From Caloramator proteoclasticus DSM 10124 (GTDB lineage: Bacteria > Bacillota > Clostridia > Clostridiales > Caloramatoraceae), in assembly GCF_900129265.1 (NCBI RefSeq), contig NZ_FQVG01000027.1, positions 1-36,649 of the forward strand: DNA of 36,649 bases, read 5' to 3'. Numbering within the stretch: the first letter of the stretch is position 1; each line of letters begins with the position of its first letter. Below, one piece after another: positions 8,268-19,100 of this stretch. The notes under the pieces were generated by a model. It did not search any database and was not told where the DNA came from. It saw nothing but the letters and a program-made list of their open reading frames with translations. The translations under genes and the position numbers were made by a program.

Positions 8268-10172
8268 CTATGCTTTTTTTACTGGTTTTAATACTATAAA
8301 TGACAGCGGTGCAACCTTTATATTTATATGCTGCTCTCTTCCGTGCCATTCCTCTTTTTTAGCCTTTACAACCTCATCATTTATAAAGTTGCTTCCTCCA
8401 TATACGTCTCTATCACTATTAAATACTTCTACATATTCACAGTTTTCCGGAACTCCTATTCTAAAGTCCTCATACTTACCCTTATTAAAGTTACATACAA
8501 CTACTAAAAAGTCTCCATTTTTGTTTCTTCTTATAAATGAAAAAACTGATTGATTTGCATTTGATGCATCTATCCATTCAAACCCTTCCATTTTATGGTC
8601 AAGTTCGAAAAGCTCTGAATTGTACCTATAGAACCTGTTTAAATCTTTAACATATGTCTTTAATGCATCGTGCATTGGGTATTTAAGGAGGAACCATTCT
8701 AATGATTCGTAGAATCTCCATTCGATAAATTGTCCAAACTCTCCACCCATAAATAGGAGCTTTTTACCTGGATGGCTCATCATATATCCATATAGAGCCC
8801 TTAAATTTGCAAATTTTTCTTCATAGCTTCCAGGCATTTTATCTATAAGTGACTTCTTTCCGTGTACTACTTCATCGTGGGATAAAGGAAGAATAAAATT
8901 CTCTGAAAAGGCGTACATAATAGAAAAAGTAACTAAATTGTGATTATCTCTTCTGTATTGAAAATCTGTCTGCATATAGCGGAGTATATCATTCATCCAT
9001 CCCATATTCCATTTATAATTAAAACCAAGTCCCCCATCGTGAACTGGATATGTTACAAGTGGCCAAGCAGTTGATTCCTCAGCTATCATAAGAGGATTTT
9101 TTACCCTTTCAAAAATAGCCTTATTTAACTTCTTTAGAAAATCGACTGCCTCAATATTTTCCCTGCCCCCATACTTATTTCTTATATTCATATGCTGCTT
9201 TCCATAATCTAAATAGAGCATTGCTGCCACTGCGTCAACTCTTAATCCATCAACGTGAAACTCTTCAAACCAATATAATGCATTTGAAATGAGGAAACTC
9301 TGTACAGCTTTTTTCCCATAATCAAAATTTGCTGTTCCCCAATCCCAATTATCTGCAAGAAGAGGATTGTCAGACTCATACACGTGTCCGCCATCAAAGC
9401 AGTAAAGACCGTGTTCATCTCGACAAAAATGTCCAGGAACCCAATCTAAAATTACTCCTATGTTATTTTGATGGAGCTTGTCTATTAGATATTTAAAATC
9501 CTCTATCCTTCCATACCTACTTGTTACTGAATAGTAACCTGTTGGTTGATACCCCCAAGACTCATCAAGAGGATATTCAGATACAGGCATAATTTCAACG
9601 TGTGTATACCCCATATCTAAAACATATTCACATAGCTTATCTGCTATCTCTCTATAAGTTAAAAATCTATTGTTTTCTCCCCTCATCCAAGAACCTAAAT
9701 GAACCTCATAAATGTTTACTGGAGATTCATATATATTTGTCTTTTCTCTTTTTTCAAGCCAATCCCTATCATTCCATCCATACTCCTTAAGTTCAGTAAC
9801 TATTGATGCTGTATTTGGTCGTAATTCTGAATATACTGCATAGGGGTCAGCTTTAAAAACTATACTTCCATCCTGCTTATGTATTTCATATTTATACAAT
9901 TCTCCATCCTCTATACCCTCTATAAAAAGCCACCACAACCCAGTGTTTAAAACCTTATACATTCTATGCTTTTCACCATTCCACCCATTAAAATTGCCAA
10001 CAACTCTAACATCTTTTGCATTTGGTGCAAAAACACAAAAGCTTGCTCCATCTTTTCCTCTATAGTTTATAAGTTTACTTCCCATAAATTTATAACTTTC
10101 AAAATGTTCGCCAGATATAAACCTATTAACATCCTTCTCAAACAAAAAAGCATTTAGTTTTTTCCTTGGCAA
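8268..10172 (-). CDS. glgB: 1,4-alpha-glucan branching enzyme (GH13)
   Basis: This enzyme, about 634 residues, introduces alpha-1,6 branches into glycogen. It has an N-terminal CBM48-type domain ([20 protein letters not shown]), then the GH13 barrel with the catalytic nucleophile D313 in [10 protein letters not shown], the acid/base E365 in [10 protein letters not shown] and the [10 protein letters not shown] block. A C-terminal all-beta domain follows. Start choice: a GTG at 10181 directly abuts the GGGGG ribosome binding site, which is too close, whereas a TTG at 10172 lies about 6 bases after it, so I prefer the TTG. It is the first gene of the glycogen operon, with a 390-bp leader upstream. 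Confidence 0.95.
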   Translation of the reverse strand: MPRKKLNAFLFEKDVNRFISGEHFESYKFMGSKLINYRGKDGASFCVFAPNAKDVRVVGNFNGWNGEKHRMYKVLNTGLWWLFIEGIEDGELYKYEIHKQDGSIVFKADPYAVYSELRPNTASIVTELKEYGWNDRDWLEKREKTNIYESPVNIYEVHLGSWMRGENNRFLTYREIADKLCEYVLDMGYTHVEIMPVSEYPLDESWGYQPTGYYSVTSRYGRIEDFKYLIDKLHQNNIGVILDWVPGHFCRDEHGLYCFDGGHVYESDNPLLADNWDWGTANFDYGKKAVQSFLISNALYWFEEFHVDGLRVDAVAAMLYLDYGKQHMNIRNKYGGRENIEAVDFLKKLNKAIFERVKNPLMIAEESTAWPLVTYPVHDGGLGFNYKWNMGWMNDILRYMQTDFQYRRDNHNLVTFSIMYAFSENFILPLSHDEVVHGKKSLIDKMPGSYEEKFANLRALYGYMMSHPGKKLLFMGGEFGQFIEWRFYESLEWFLLKYPMHDALKTYVKDLNRFYRYNSELFELDHKMEGFEWIDASNANQSVFSFIRRNKNGDFLVVVCNFNKGKYEDFRIGVPENCEYVEVFNSDRDVYGGSNFINDEVVKAKKEEWHGREQHINIKVAPLSFIVLKPVKKA

Positions 10173-10241
10173 CTTTTTCACCCCCTAGTATAAATTTTCA
10201 CTAAATATTTGAAAATTACTGGTAAATTAATATTAAATTTA

Positions 10242-10247
10242 ATTATA
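10242..10247 (-). promoter_or_regulatory. Candidate -10 element for the glycogen operon
   Basis: On the minus strand TATAAT lies about 70 bases before the glgB start. The -35 region at 17 bases upstream is poor, so the start site is uncertain. The rest of the 10182-10504 leader is very AT-rich and holds one tiny possible reading frame (10315-10356). I see no riboswitch that I recognise. Confidence 0.4.
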
Positions 10248-10314
10248 CACGAATTTTGTTAAAAATCTATACTTTCTGTGTAAAAATATAAAATATTTAT
10301 AATTTTTATTAATT

Positions 10315-10356
10315 TCAACATAATTCGACAACATTGCTGCTTAATTTAACATCCAT
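10315..10356 (-). CDS. Possible 13-residue leader peptide ahead of the glycogen operon
   Basis: On the minus strand an ATG preceded by GGAGGAAGG opens a frame of 13 codons (MDVKLSSNVVELC) ending in TGA. The ribosome binding site is good but sits about 7-11 bases away. No similarity is recognised and a chance occurrence cannot be excluded. If translated it would lie upstream of the nearest candidate -10 for glgB, so it would need its own upstream promoter. Confidence 0.2.
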   Translation of the reverse strand: MDVKLSSNVVELC

Positions 10357-10504
10357 CGTCTTACCTTCCTCCATACCCAAAACATTCGAATTTTCTTATT
10401 TTTCTATATTTATTTTACTCTATGAATTTTTCCATTTTAAGGTATGGTTTTTTATATGAGGTGCATTTTTTTTGGATATGGTCTTACTTATTGAAAGTAC
10501 TGTC

Positions 10505-10544
10505 AATGAAAGAAAGGACAGGAATTCAAACTGAATACCCGCCC
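10505..10544 (-). terminator. Rho-independent terminator of the beta-glucan operon
   Basis: On the minus-strand RNA, 10532-10544 pairs with 10516-10528 (13 positions, two G-U pairs and one mismatch) around a 3-base loop, and is followed by UUUCUUUCAUU. It lies 24 bases after the stop of the 912-residue phosphorylase and separates that operon from the glycogen leader. Confidence 0.65.
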
Positions 10545-10568
10545 TAAAGATTTAGAAAGCACTTTTAA

Positions 10569-13307
10569 TTAAGCAAGTTCTACAACTATATTGTGAAGCT
10601 TATTAATATCTAATGACTCTATAACCTTTCTTTCTATCACTACTTTATTTCCACATATACTGCATTCTACTTTATTTCCATTTATGCTTACAGATACTAT
10701 TTTATATTGTCCATAGTTTAATTTGATCCTATTAATGTATTGAACCCTTATACTTCTTTCAGCAAATAGTGCAATAACAGAGGCTTTGCCTTCATTATCA
10801 AACTGTTTATCTATTAATTTTGGTTCTAATACTAAATCTCCAAGTTCGCCCTTAACTCCAAACATCTCTGTAAGCACAGTTAATAATAGCCAACTTGCTG
10901 AACCTGTAAGGTAATGGTACATACCCCTTCCCTTTTCGTTTATATACTCAGGTATACCAGGATATATTCTGCTCTTTTCAAAATTCATACAATGCGAATA
11001 TATAGAATTAATCACCTCATATCCTGCCTCTACATATCCTCTCTTGTAAAGAGCATTTCCATACATTACTGCCATATGGCTAAACATCGCACCATTTTCC
11101 TTATGTCCAAAGGCAAAACCAAAAAGCCTTCCTAAATCTTTTTTAACTTCGTGATAATTAGTATTTAATCTATATCCTCCTACTTTATCATCCTTCAAAT
11201 ATTTGTTGGCTGATTTTATTATCTTTTCTATTTGTTCATCAGTAGCTGTTCCACCCATTGTAGTAAATACTTGGCTTGTTAAATTCATTCTTGTACCATT
11301 TGGATGGTCTCCTTCAACTCTATTACCTGAATTATCATAATAACCATTGAACCACTCATAACCTTCAGAGTTTTTAATCCACTCATTATTTCTAATATGA
11401 TTGATTATCCAATTTCCTTTTCTTTCTAAATCATTGATAAGTTCATCTATTGATACATTAACTTTTCTTCCTGATATTTTACTCTTACAGCTATTAAAAT
11501 ACTTATTTAATAGATTAACCTTATCCTCAACAGAATCATAATTTATAGGTGAACTCAATGAATCAAGTAGTAATAACATTTCTTCTGCCAGTTCTATTTC
11601 ATTAACAGAGTATCTTTTCTTTAGTTCCTTTAATATTTTCGCAAACTCAATCAAATTGCTTCCATATAGAGCAGTGAACGCAACACTCTCTCCCCTTTCA
11701 GGTGCCATATCTAAACCATCATTCCAATCTGCACCCTCAAGCCTAATATTATTATGCATTCCAACATTAAAGAACGGAGTAAGATGTTGAATCAAAATAT
11801 GTTCTAAAATTGTTCCTTTATAAGTTTTTCCTTCAAAGGTTTTTAATTTGTTACCTTCTTCAATCGTCCAAGTTTCATCAAAATCAGAACATCTGCTGGC
11901 AAGTCTATCCTTGAAGTATTCCTGTTCTTCTAATAAGAAGTTTAAATCCCCACTTAAATCTAAATATAATTTTGTAGTAAGGAAAGGCCACGCTCCGTGA
12001 TCCATCCATATTCTTGCTATATTATTTCTATCTGCAATAAATTCACCAGGTTTTGAACCAATTATAGTAGCATTACTTCCATCTATTCTAACACCAGCAT
12101 AATTATTATATAGAAGTTTTCTTACTTCATCTGGTTCCATCATAAGTAGTGCAAGACAATCCTGCCATAAGTCTCTCCATCCTCTTCCGCCTCTTCCATA
12201 GTCGTGGTGAGGTAGGAATGAACAACCATATATTCTTCTTAAAATTGGTTGTAGATTAATCCACTTCATCCACTTATCAAATTTTTCATCACCTGTCTCA
12301 AATTCTGGCCTTTTTAATTTGTTATCCCAATATTTTTTACACTCATCTAAAGCTCTATCAATCTTTTCAAGGCTTCCATATTTACTTATAAGCACTCTAT
12401 TTTCTGTTTCATCACCATCTTCATTTATAGCCATCATTACTATAAATGTCTTAGTTTCCCCTGCTAAAAGTTCTACTTCTTTAAACCTTATAGCACCTAT
12501 TGCTTCATATCCTTCAAACATATCACCAGGCTTAGCATATGGCTCTTTATTACAAAATACTGCTTCAGGGCACTCTAAATTTCCACCTTCTCCAATGAAC
12601 TCTTCAACCTCTGGAAAAAATCCTATTGGATTTTCACCATTTTCTTCAACACCAAGTACAGAATAGATAACATTATTAATTTTATGTCCTCTTTCGTCAA
12701 AGGAAAGTGTAGGTTTTACTACTACACCATTATCAGTTGTTTTAATTCTATGAAGAAGTGAAGTAACGTGTCTGTGGTCTCTTAAATTGTCTGCTGAACG
12801 TCCATATATAGGAATTGCGGCAGTTGGAACTATTGTTTTAGTATCTTCTCCTGTATTTGTAATACTAACCTTCATAAGTTCTACCTTATGATTGTCAGCA
12901 GGTGCAAAATTTAAAACCTCTGCCTTTATTCCTAAATCACTATTTTCCCTTGTTATCTTGTGCCATAAAAAACCCGCTTCTAATTTAACTTTTTCAGGAG
13001 AATTTTCTCTAAAGGTATATCCTATCTGCATTGGTGAATTTCCACTAACTGACCAAGGTCCATATCCTTTTATGTTAATCCAAAAATTTCTTGAGCTTCT
13101 TGTATTGTGTAAATCCTCCGCTGATACAGGAAGTAAAAGAAAAGTATTCTGACCTGACTTAATATCTCCATTTAATGTAGGTGTAATGGATGACATTAAA
13201 CCAGCTTCATTTGCAATAGGAAAATATAGATAACTGCTTTTTTGAGGATCCTCAAGTTCAAATTCACCATTTTCATTTATAAATTCCCAATATTTAACTT
13301 TATCCAC
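10569..13307 (-). CDS. GH94 glycoside phosphorylase, probable laminaribiose phosphorylase
   Basis: This 912-residue enzyme belongs to family GH94, whose members split beta-glucosidic disaccharides with phosphate, inverting the anomer to give alpha-glucose 1-phosphate. An N-terminal beta-sandwich is followed by the (alpha/alpha)6 barrel. The general-acid aspartate is D530 in GADWNDGLDMAP, and the barrel block DYGRGGRGWRDLWQD is intact. The length fits laminaribiose phosphorylases (about 910) better than cellobiose phosphorylases (about 810) or cellodextrin phosphorylases (about 980-1000), so beta-1,3-glucobiose is my preferred substrate; cellobiose remains possible. There is no signal peptide, so it is cytoplasmic. 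The GTG start lies 10 bases after AGGAGG, with two TTG codons between as alternatives. It is the last gene of the sugar operon. Confidence 0.88.
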   Translation of the reverse strand: MDKVKYWEFINENGEFELEDPQKSSYLYFPIANEAGLMSSITPTLNGDIKSGQNTFLLLPVSAEDLHNTRSSRNFWINIKGYGPWSVSGNSPMQIGYTFRENSPEKVKLEAGFLWHKITRENSDLGIKAEVLNFAPADNHKVELMKVSITNTGEDTKTIVPTAAIPIYGRSADNLRDHRHVTSLLHRIKTTDNGVVVKPTLSFDERGHKINNVIYSVLGVEENGENPIGFFPEVEEFIGEGGNLECPEAVFCNKEPYAKPGDMFEGYEAIGAIRFKEVELLAGETKTFIVMMAINEDGDETENRVLISKYGSLEKIDRALDECKKYWDNKLKRPEFETGDEKFDKWMKWINLQPILRRIYGCSFLPHHDYGRGGRGWRDLWQDCLALLMMEPDEVRKLLYNNYAGVRIDGSNATIIGSKPGEFIADRNNIARIWMDHGAWPFLTTKLYLDLSGDLNFLLEEQEYFKDRLASRCSDFDETWTIEEGNKLKTFEGKTYKGTILEHILIQHLTPFFNVGMHNNIRLEGADWNDGLDMAPERGESVAFTALYGSNLIEFAKILKELKKRYSVNEIELAEEMLLLLDSLSSPINYDSVEDKVNLLNKYFNSCKSKISGRKVNVSIDELINDLERKGNWIINHIRNNEWIKNSEGYEWFNGYYDNSGNRVEGDHPNGTRMNLTSQVFTTMGGTATDEQIEKIIKSANKYLKDDKVGGYRLNTNYHEVKKDLGRLFGFAFGHKENGAMFSHMAVMYGNALYKRGYVEAGYEVINSIYSHCMNFEKSRIYPGIPEYINEKGRGMYHYLTGSASWLLLTVLTEMFGVKGELGDLVLEPKLIDKQFDNEGKASVIALFAERSIRVQYINRIKLNYGQYKIVSVSINGNKVECSICGNKVVIERKVIESLDINKLHNIVVELA

Positions 13308-13358
13308 AACAATAAACCTCCTTGATTTTTCATTGATAATTACTTGTTTTAACCATAC

Positions 13359-14705
13359 TTATTCCTTTAACCCATTGTTTTTAATAACATCTCCATACCA
13401 ATATGCACTGTCTTTTATAATTCTGTTTTGGTTAGTATAGTCTACATACACAATTCCAAATCTCTTTGCATAGCCTTCAGCCCATTCAAAGTTATCTAAA
13501 AATGACCATAGATAATATCCCTTAACATTTACTCCATCTGAAATTGCTCTATATACTTCCTTTAAGTGCTCATTTAGATAGAAAATTCTATAGTCATCTA
13601 TTACCCTACCATTAGAATTAACTATATCGTTAAAGGCAGCTCCATTTTCTGTAATTAATATTTCTATACCATCATAGTTTTGATGCAAGTAATTAAGCAT
13701 ATCATATAAACCTTTAGGATATATTTCCCATCCCATATCAGTTTTAGGATTGTCTAACTCTACTCCTGAAGCCTTCAAAGGATAAGATGCCTCATCATAT
13801 TTAACAACACTTCTTGTATAATAATTTATACCCAAAAAGTCTATTTTTTCATTTATAATCTCCATATCCTCTTCAGGAAGTTCAGGTAAAAGATTTTGTT
13901 CTCTATAAAGCTTAACCATATCTTCAGGGTATTTGCCCTTTAATACTGGATCTAAAAACCATCTATTTACAAATCCATCATTAATTTTTGCTGCTAATAT
14001 ATCCTTTTCGTCATTTGTATATGGATATGATGTTAATAGGTTTAATGTTATACCTATTTTGCCCTTTAAATCCATACTTCTATAAAGCCTTACAACTTTT
14101 CCGTGTGATAAAAGTACATTATGGGCAACCTGTAATGCCATTTTATAATCCTTAATTCCTGGTGCGTGTATTCCCCAAGCATAACCCAACATCGAAACTA
14201 CCCAAGGCTCATTATGGGTAATCCATATAGGCACTAAATCCCCAAATTCCTTAAACATAAACTCAGCATATTCAACAAAATAATCTACTACTTTCCTATT
14301 TGCCCATCCTCCCATATCTTGAAGATGTTGTGGCAAGTCCCAATGGTATAAGGTTACTGCTGGCTGTATACCTTTGCTTATTAAAGTATTTATAAGTTTT
14401 TTATAAAATTCCACTCCCTTTTGATTTACCTCTCCATATCCCTTTGGAAAGATTCTTGCCCACGAAATTGAAAGTCTATAATTATTTATACCTAATTGTT
14501 CTAATATCTCTATATCCTTTTCATATAAGTGATAATGATCACAGGCTACATTACCATTATGGTTTTTATATATATTACCTGGAATAGAAGTAAATCTATC
14601 CCATATATTTTCACCCTTGCCGTCTTCATTGTAGGCACCTTCAATTTGATATGAGGATGTTGCTACTCCCCATATAAAATCCTTTGGAAAATTATATTTC
14701 GCCAT
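13359..14705 (-). CDS. GH1 beta-glucosidase
   Basis: This 448-residue family GH1 enzyme hydrolyses the terminal beta-glucosyl unit of short oligosaccharides with retention. The N-terminal FIWGVATSSYQIEGA signature is present. The acid/base is E166 in THNEPW and the nucleophile is E353 in ITENGA. The length is exactly that of BglA-type enzymes. A 6-phospho-beta-glucosidase is less likely because no PTS genes are present and the operon has an ABC importer. GGAGGTAAGT precedes the ATG. There is no signal peptide. It would clear oligosaccharides that the phosphorylases do not use. A 10-bp hairpin separates it from the upstream GH30 gene. Confidence 0.95.
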   Translation of the reverse strand: MAKYNFPKDFIWGVATSSYQIEGAYNEDGKGENIWDRFTSIPGNIYKNHNGNVACDHYHLYEKDIEILEQLGINNYRLSISWARIFPKGYGEVNQKGVEFYKKLINTLISKGIQPAVTLYHWDLPQHLQDMGGWANRKVVDYFVEYAEFMFKEFGDLVPIWITHNEPWVVSMLGYAWGIHAPGIKDYKMALQVAHNVLLSHGKVVRLYRSMDLKGKIGITLNLLTSYPYTNDEKDILAAKINDGFVNRWFLDPVLKGKYPEDMVKLYREQNLLPELPEEDMEIINEKIDFLGINYYTRSVVKYDEASYPLKASGVELDNPKTDMGWEIYPKGLYDMLNYLHQNYDGIEILITENGAAFNDIVNSNGRVIDDYRIFYLNEHLKEVYRAISDGVNVKGYYLWSFLDNFEWAEGYAKRFGIVYVDYTNQNRIIKDSAYWYGDVIKNNGLKE

Positions 14706-14735
14706 ACTTACCTCCTATTTTTTACTTATAAATTT

Positions 14736-14766
14736 GGCAAGTAACTCCTATGTCTGGTTACTTGCC
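14736..14766 (-). repeat. Intercistronic hairpin between GH30 and GH1 genes
   Basis: A perfect 10-bp inverted repeat (GGCAAGTAAC with GTTACTTGCC, 14736-14745 and 14757-14766) closes an 11-base loop. No run of T follows on the minus strand, so it looks more like an mRNA-stabilising or processing stem than a full terminator. The 14706-14779 gap holds nothing else except the GH1 ribosome binding site. Confidence 0.7.
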
Positions 14767-14779
14767 TAATCAGCATATA

Positions 14780-16117
14780 TTACTCCATTATTAGCGTCAT
14801 TATAGAATGTTTAATACTATTGCATTTGACAAATTTGTCATTTAACTTTAGATTAAAATCCACATCTGCATCTGATTTATTCATAACTATAACAACAACT
14901 TTTCCGTCTAAATTTTTAAAGGCTGTAACCTCTAAATTTTCATAAGGATTAACAAACCCTATTCTCTTTGCTCCTCTTTTTATGAATCTGCTAAAATGAC
15001 CTATATAATAGTATGAACTTTGGTAATATATCTTATCATTTTGTGTATCTACTATGATTGGAGCATCACAGTAATTACCAACGTGATTAGGTCCTCCCTG
15101 TGTATCTAATATTAAATTCCAATCAACCCAACCAACTGTGTGATTATTTAAATCTCCAATTATGTTGTGTCCATACCTTTCACCGACATTCCAATCTCCT
15201 AATTTAACTCCGCCTTCTTGGCATCCTTCTGTAAATAGAAGTTTTTTGTCTGGAAAATCCCTGTGTGTCTTTTCAAGATTTTCAAATTGATCTCCTGAAT
15301 ACCAGTGGAAGCCAACACCCCAAACATATTTTGAGGCCTCTTTATCTGATAAGATAACCTTTGCTCTTTCATACAACAGGTCTCTGTTGTGATCCCAAAC
15401 AATAACGTTTATGTTCTCTAATCCCTCTTTATATAAAGTTGGGCCTAAATGATATTTAACAAAATCCCTCTCCTCTTCTGCTGTATATCTACAGGAATCC
15501 CAAACCTGAGTTGCCTCTGGTTCATTTTGAACTGTAACTCCCCAAATATCTATTCCTTCCTGCTTCATTGCCTTTATATATTTTGCAAAATAGAGAGCCC
15601 AAACATCCTTATACTCATCCTTTAGCTTACCACCATTGTTCATTTCACCATTTGTTTTCATCCAGGCAGGTGGGCTCCAAGGAGAAGAAAATATTTTAAT
15701 CTCCTCCTTAGAAACAGCCTTTGCTTCTTTTATAAATGGAATAACGTATTTTCTTTCCCTTTCAATATCAAAGGTATTGAGCTCTACATCATATTCCTCA
15801 ACATAATCGTAATTTCCTAATGAAAAGTCACAGCTATTTATATGCGTTCTGCAAAGGTTATATCCATTTCCATCTTCATCACTAAAATATGCCTTTAATA
15901 TTTCTTTTCTATTTTGCTCTCCTAATTTGTAGAAGTTATATGCAGCAGCTTCAGTAAAAGCTCCACCAAACCCTTCTATAGTTTGAAATGTTTCATCCTC
16001 AAAAACCTCAATAGCCTTATCACAAGTTTCATTTAACTCTAATGATTTCGTTCCTTTAAAGGTTAACCTATCATCGGTATCCCTTGCTGTTAAATAAACT
16101 TTAAACTCCCTTTTCAT
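14780..16117 (-). CDS. GH30 glycosidase (beta-glucosidase/beta-1,6-glucanase-like)
   Basis: This 445-residue protein of family GH30 has the glucosylceramidase-like TIM barrel plus a side beta-domain. The blocks QTIEGFGGAFTEAAA, SPWSPPAWMKTNG and VGFHWYSGD are typical. The acid/base is E199 in QNEPEA and the nucleophile E297 in LFTEGCQEG. The frame opens earlier, at 16153, but GGAGGTAAAA precedes the ATG at 16117, which also avoids overlap with the upstream gene. Most secreted GH30 glucanases carry a signal peptide; this one has none, so it should act on imported oligosaccharides. Beta-1,6 branches of a laminarin-type glucan, or gentiobiose, would make sense in this operon, but the specificity is inferred. 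Confidence 0.9.
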   Translation of the reverse strand: MKREFKVYLTARDTDDRLTFKGTKSLELNETCDKAIEVFEDETFQTIEGFGGAFTEAAAYNFYKLGEQNRKEILKAYFSDEDGNGYNLCRTHINSCDFSLGNYDYVEEYDVELNTFDIERERKYVIPFIKEAKAVSKEEIKIFSSPWSPPAWMKTNGEMNNGGKLKDEYKDVWALYFAKYIKAMKQEGIDIWGVTVQNEPEATQVWDSCRYTAEEERDFVKYHLGPTLYKEGLENINVIVWDHNRDLLYERAKVILSDKEASKYVWGVGFHWYSGDQFENLEKTHRDFPDKKLLFTEGCQEGGVKLGDWNVGERYGHNIIGDLNNHTVGWVDWNLILDTQGGPNHVGNYCDAPIIVDTQNDKIYYQSSYYYIGHFSRFIKRGAKRIGFVNPYENLEVTAFKNLDGKVVVIVMNKSDADVDFNLKLNDKFVKCNSIKHSIMTLIME

Positions 16118-16136
16118 TTTTACCTCCATAAAAGGT

Positions 16137-19100
16137 TTATTGTAGATAAACATCTATCTTATTTACTTTTCCTTCTCTCACTTTAATTGCATATTCTTCT
16201 TCAATTACATTTCCTGATATTTCAACCTTACCCCCATCTATTAAGTAAAGCACTATTCTTTGATTTGAAGAATCTATTTCATAGGTATTTTTTCTATTTG
16301 GATTGTAGTAAGTAACATTACATCTTCCTAAGAAGTTGAAGCTAACTTTGTTTTCTTCGTCAAATAACCATTCTGGCAGAATAGGATTAAAGCTTAAAGT
16401 TAGTTTTCCATTTCTCATATCAAATGGTTTTTTACCAACAAACATAAGCCTCCATATGCTTAAAAGTTCTGCAGTTGCACCACTTAATCTTGCAACAAAT
16501 CCAGTTCCGTGTATTGATTCATCTATATTAGCACTGCTTGCAATGAAAGATGAATTTTCAAGTGGACTTCTGCCGTATATGCTCGGATCCATAAATGGAA
16601 TTAAAACATTTTTAAAGTCACTATAGAACTCATCATATAGACCACTCTTTAATATCTCAAGCATATATTTATATTCCATATGAAGCCATATTGATTCATT
16701 TTCAAGCCAACCTGGTGTAAAGGCTCTTGCTCTACCAATCTCTATTGTCTCGTTGTTAAGTGACGCATTTACTTTATACATCTTTAGTTTTCTATCAAAT
16801 AAATCACTTTCTTTAACTTTATTGTAAACATTACTTAAAAGCTCTCTATCGTTATAGATTTTAAATCCTCTAACTACTCCCTCTAAAAATAGTGGCATTC
16901 TATGTTGTCTGAATTTAAGTACTCTAACGTATCTTTGTGTACTTTCATCTTCTTCAACTTCACTTTTATCTTCAATAACTTCGTACTCTTCAGCATCATA
17001 GTAGAAGTACGTTGGCATAATGCCTCCATTTTCTTCTTTTGCCTTTTCCAATTTAGATTGCAGTTTATTCTTTAGGTCTAAAATTTTAGTAGCAAGTACC
17101 TCTGCATTTACTGAAACTTCTTTTCCTTCAAAACCAAATTTAACTTCTTCTCTATATTTTTCACGTAAATCTGACATATGTGACCAGAACTTATAGTCTC
17201 TATCTTCTTCCTGTGACTTATTATAAGTTTCTAAAAGCTCTACTTCCTTTTCTATTAAGTCATAAACTTCAACTGGCAATTTAACTTCTACATCTTTATT
17301 TTCCTTTAATACATCTACTATGAAATTAGATAGTCTAACAAGTTCATAGGCCTCTGCAACTGAAGAACCAAATAGTCCAGGTAAACCATTTAATGCATCA
17401 TACCAGCCAGGTTTACCTGCCTCCATTTCAATTCCCATACCACAAGGGTCTATCGTTGCAAATTTTACACAAGCAAGATTTACTAATTTTGTAATAAGGT
17501 TTGTTTTGTATATCTCCCCTAAACCTTTGTTGGCTCTCATTAAGTTTTTGTAGGTTTTTCTGCTTTCTATAAGCTTTTTCTTTTCCTTATCTTCCACCAA
17601 TGAATTGTATTGTCTTACTTTATCACCTGCTAATACATATCTCTTTTCCCTTGGAAGCACAACTTCACTATTATCAAAATATGTGTAATCATATTCATTA
17701 AACAATAAATCTTTCTTTTTATCTGGATAGACTTCTAAATAGTTTTCTATTAAATCCAAATTATATGTCCAGTGGTCAGTCCAGAAGCCTTCTCCGTGAA
17801 CTGCATCCACCTCTTCTTCAACATTTTCCATAATCTTTTTTAGTAGTTCTTCTTCTGAAACCTTAAGCTTAATATTCTTTTGTTCTATAAAAGTAAATAG
17901 CTTACCTGGTGTAAATGAATTGTTTAAAAATTCCTTTAAAACATCTCCTTCTTCCACCAATTCATCAACAAAATGTAAATCGTTTGCATTTACTCTATAT
18001 CTAACCCCATTTATAACAAGAGGATTGTATCCGTCTGCTTGAATTAAATTCATAAAAGTCTTTATGTTGTAGCTCTTTACCTCTGGTCTAAAAAATACAT
18101 CGTTTCTTCTATTTTGGTTTACATCTCTATAGTTTCCATTTCCACTTGAATAGTACTCTGGTTGAAGTGAAAAATAGTTGTAGTCTCTTTCTAAATCTCC
18201 GTGTTTTCTTGAATACATATAGTAAACAAATGTTTTACCCCCGTTATTGAAAACAACAGGATATCCGCCTCTTAATATATTGTCTAAATAGCTTTGTCTG
18301 CAGTATTCATCAAACAACTTGGAGGATGTCTTTGTATTTATATCATTCGTTATTTTCTCTATTATTTGTGTACCCTCTAAATACTTGTTGTTTATATATA
18401 CATCACTGCTAAATTTATCTTTATAGCTCTCTAAAACTGAAGCCTCTATTGTATGACCAACAACAGAATATACCTCCATAGTTTCCCCATCATTTAATTC
18501 AGCACTTGCTGCTGCAAAACTACAAGGCACTTTATTTGAAGTTATTTGTTTTCTACGTAATATATCTTCAATAGAATTACTTGCAAATACATCTGGGAAG
18601 CTTAAAGATGTATTCATACCAAACACTAAATCTGCATCAACTATTGGCTTTATTAACTCTTTATTTCCATTTACATTTTTGAATGATAAATAAAAATTAC
18701 CCTCTTTAAACTCAGTTACATTTACACTATCTTCTGATGATGACCTCATTCTGAAAATTGGTGTACCCTCTTCGTGATTATATACCTCCATCCACGCCTT
18801 AAGTGTATTTCCTACCTGTTTTAACCCTCCATCACTCACGCCATAAGGAAGTAGGGCTGGCATACCATCTAAAACTTCAATTTTCTTTTTATCCTTTGAT
18901 ATGTTTTTAATTGTAACTTTTCTAACAAGTGCAGCTAATTTCTCCTGTGGCAACATATAATAAAGTACATTTATTTGAATGTCATTTTCATTATTTATCT
19001 CTTCAATCTCTAATTCATTCATACCAATATACATTTTTTGAGTTACATTTTTAGTATTTCTAATATTTAAAAATGGTTCGTAAACAACTCCATTATCAAA

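Noticed and set aside
10569-13307. Cellobiose phosphorylase as the firm name for the GH94 enzyme
   Set aside because: The protein is about 100 residues longer than typical cellobiose phosphorylases, so the laminaribiose-type reading is preferred, without excluding cellobiose.
15199-15402. 67-codon frame inside the GH30 gene, same strand
   Set aside because: It is an out-of-frame reading of a gene with intact catalytic residues; no sign of a frameshift.
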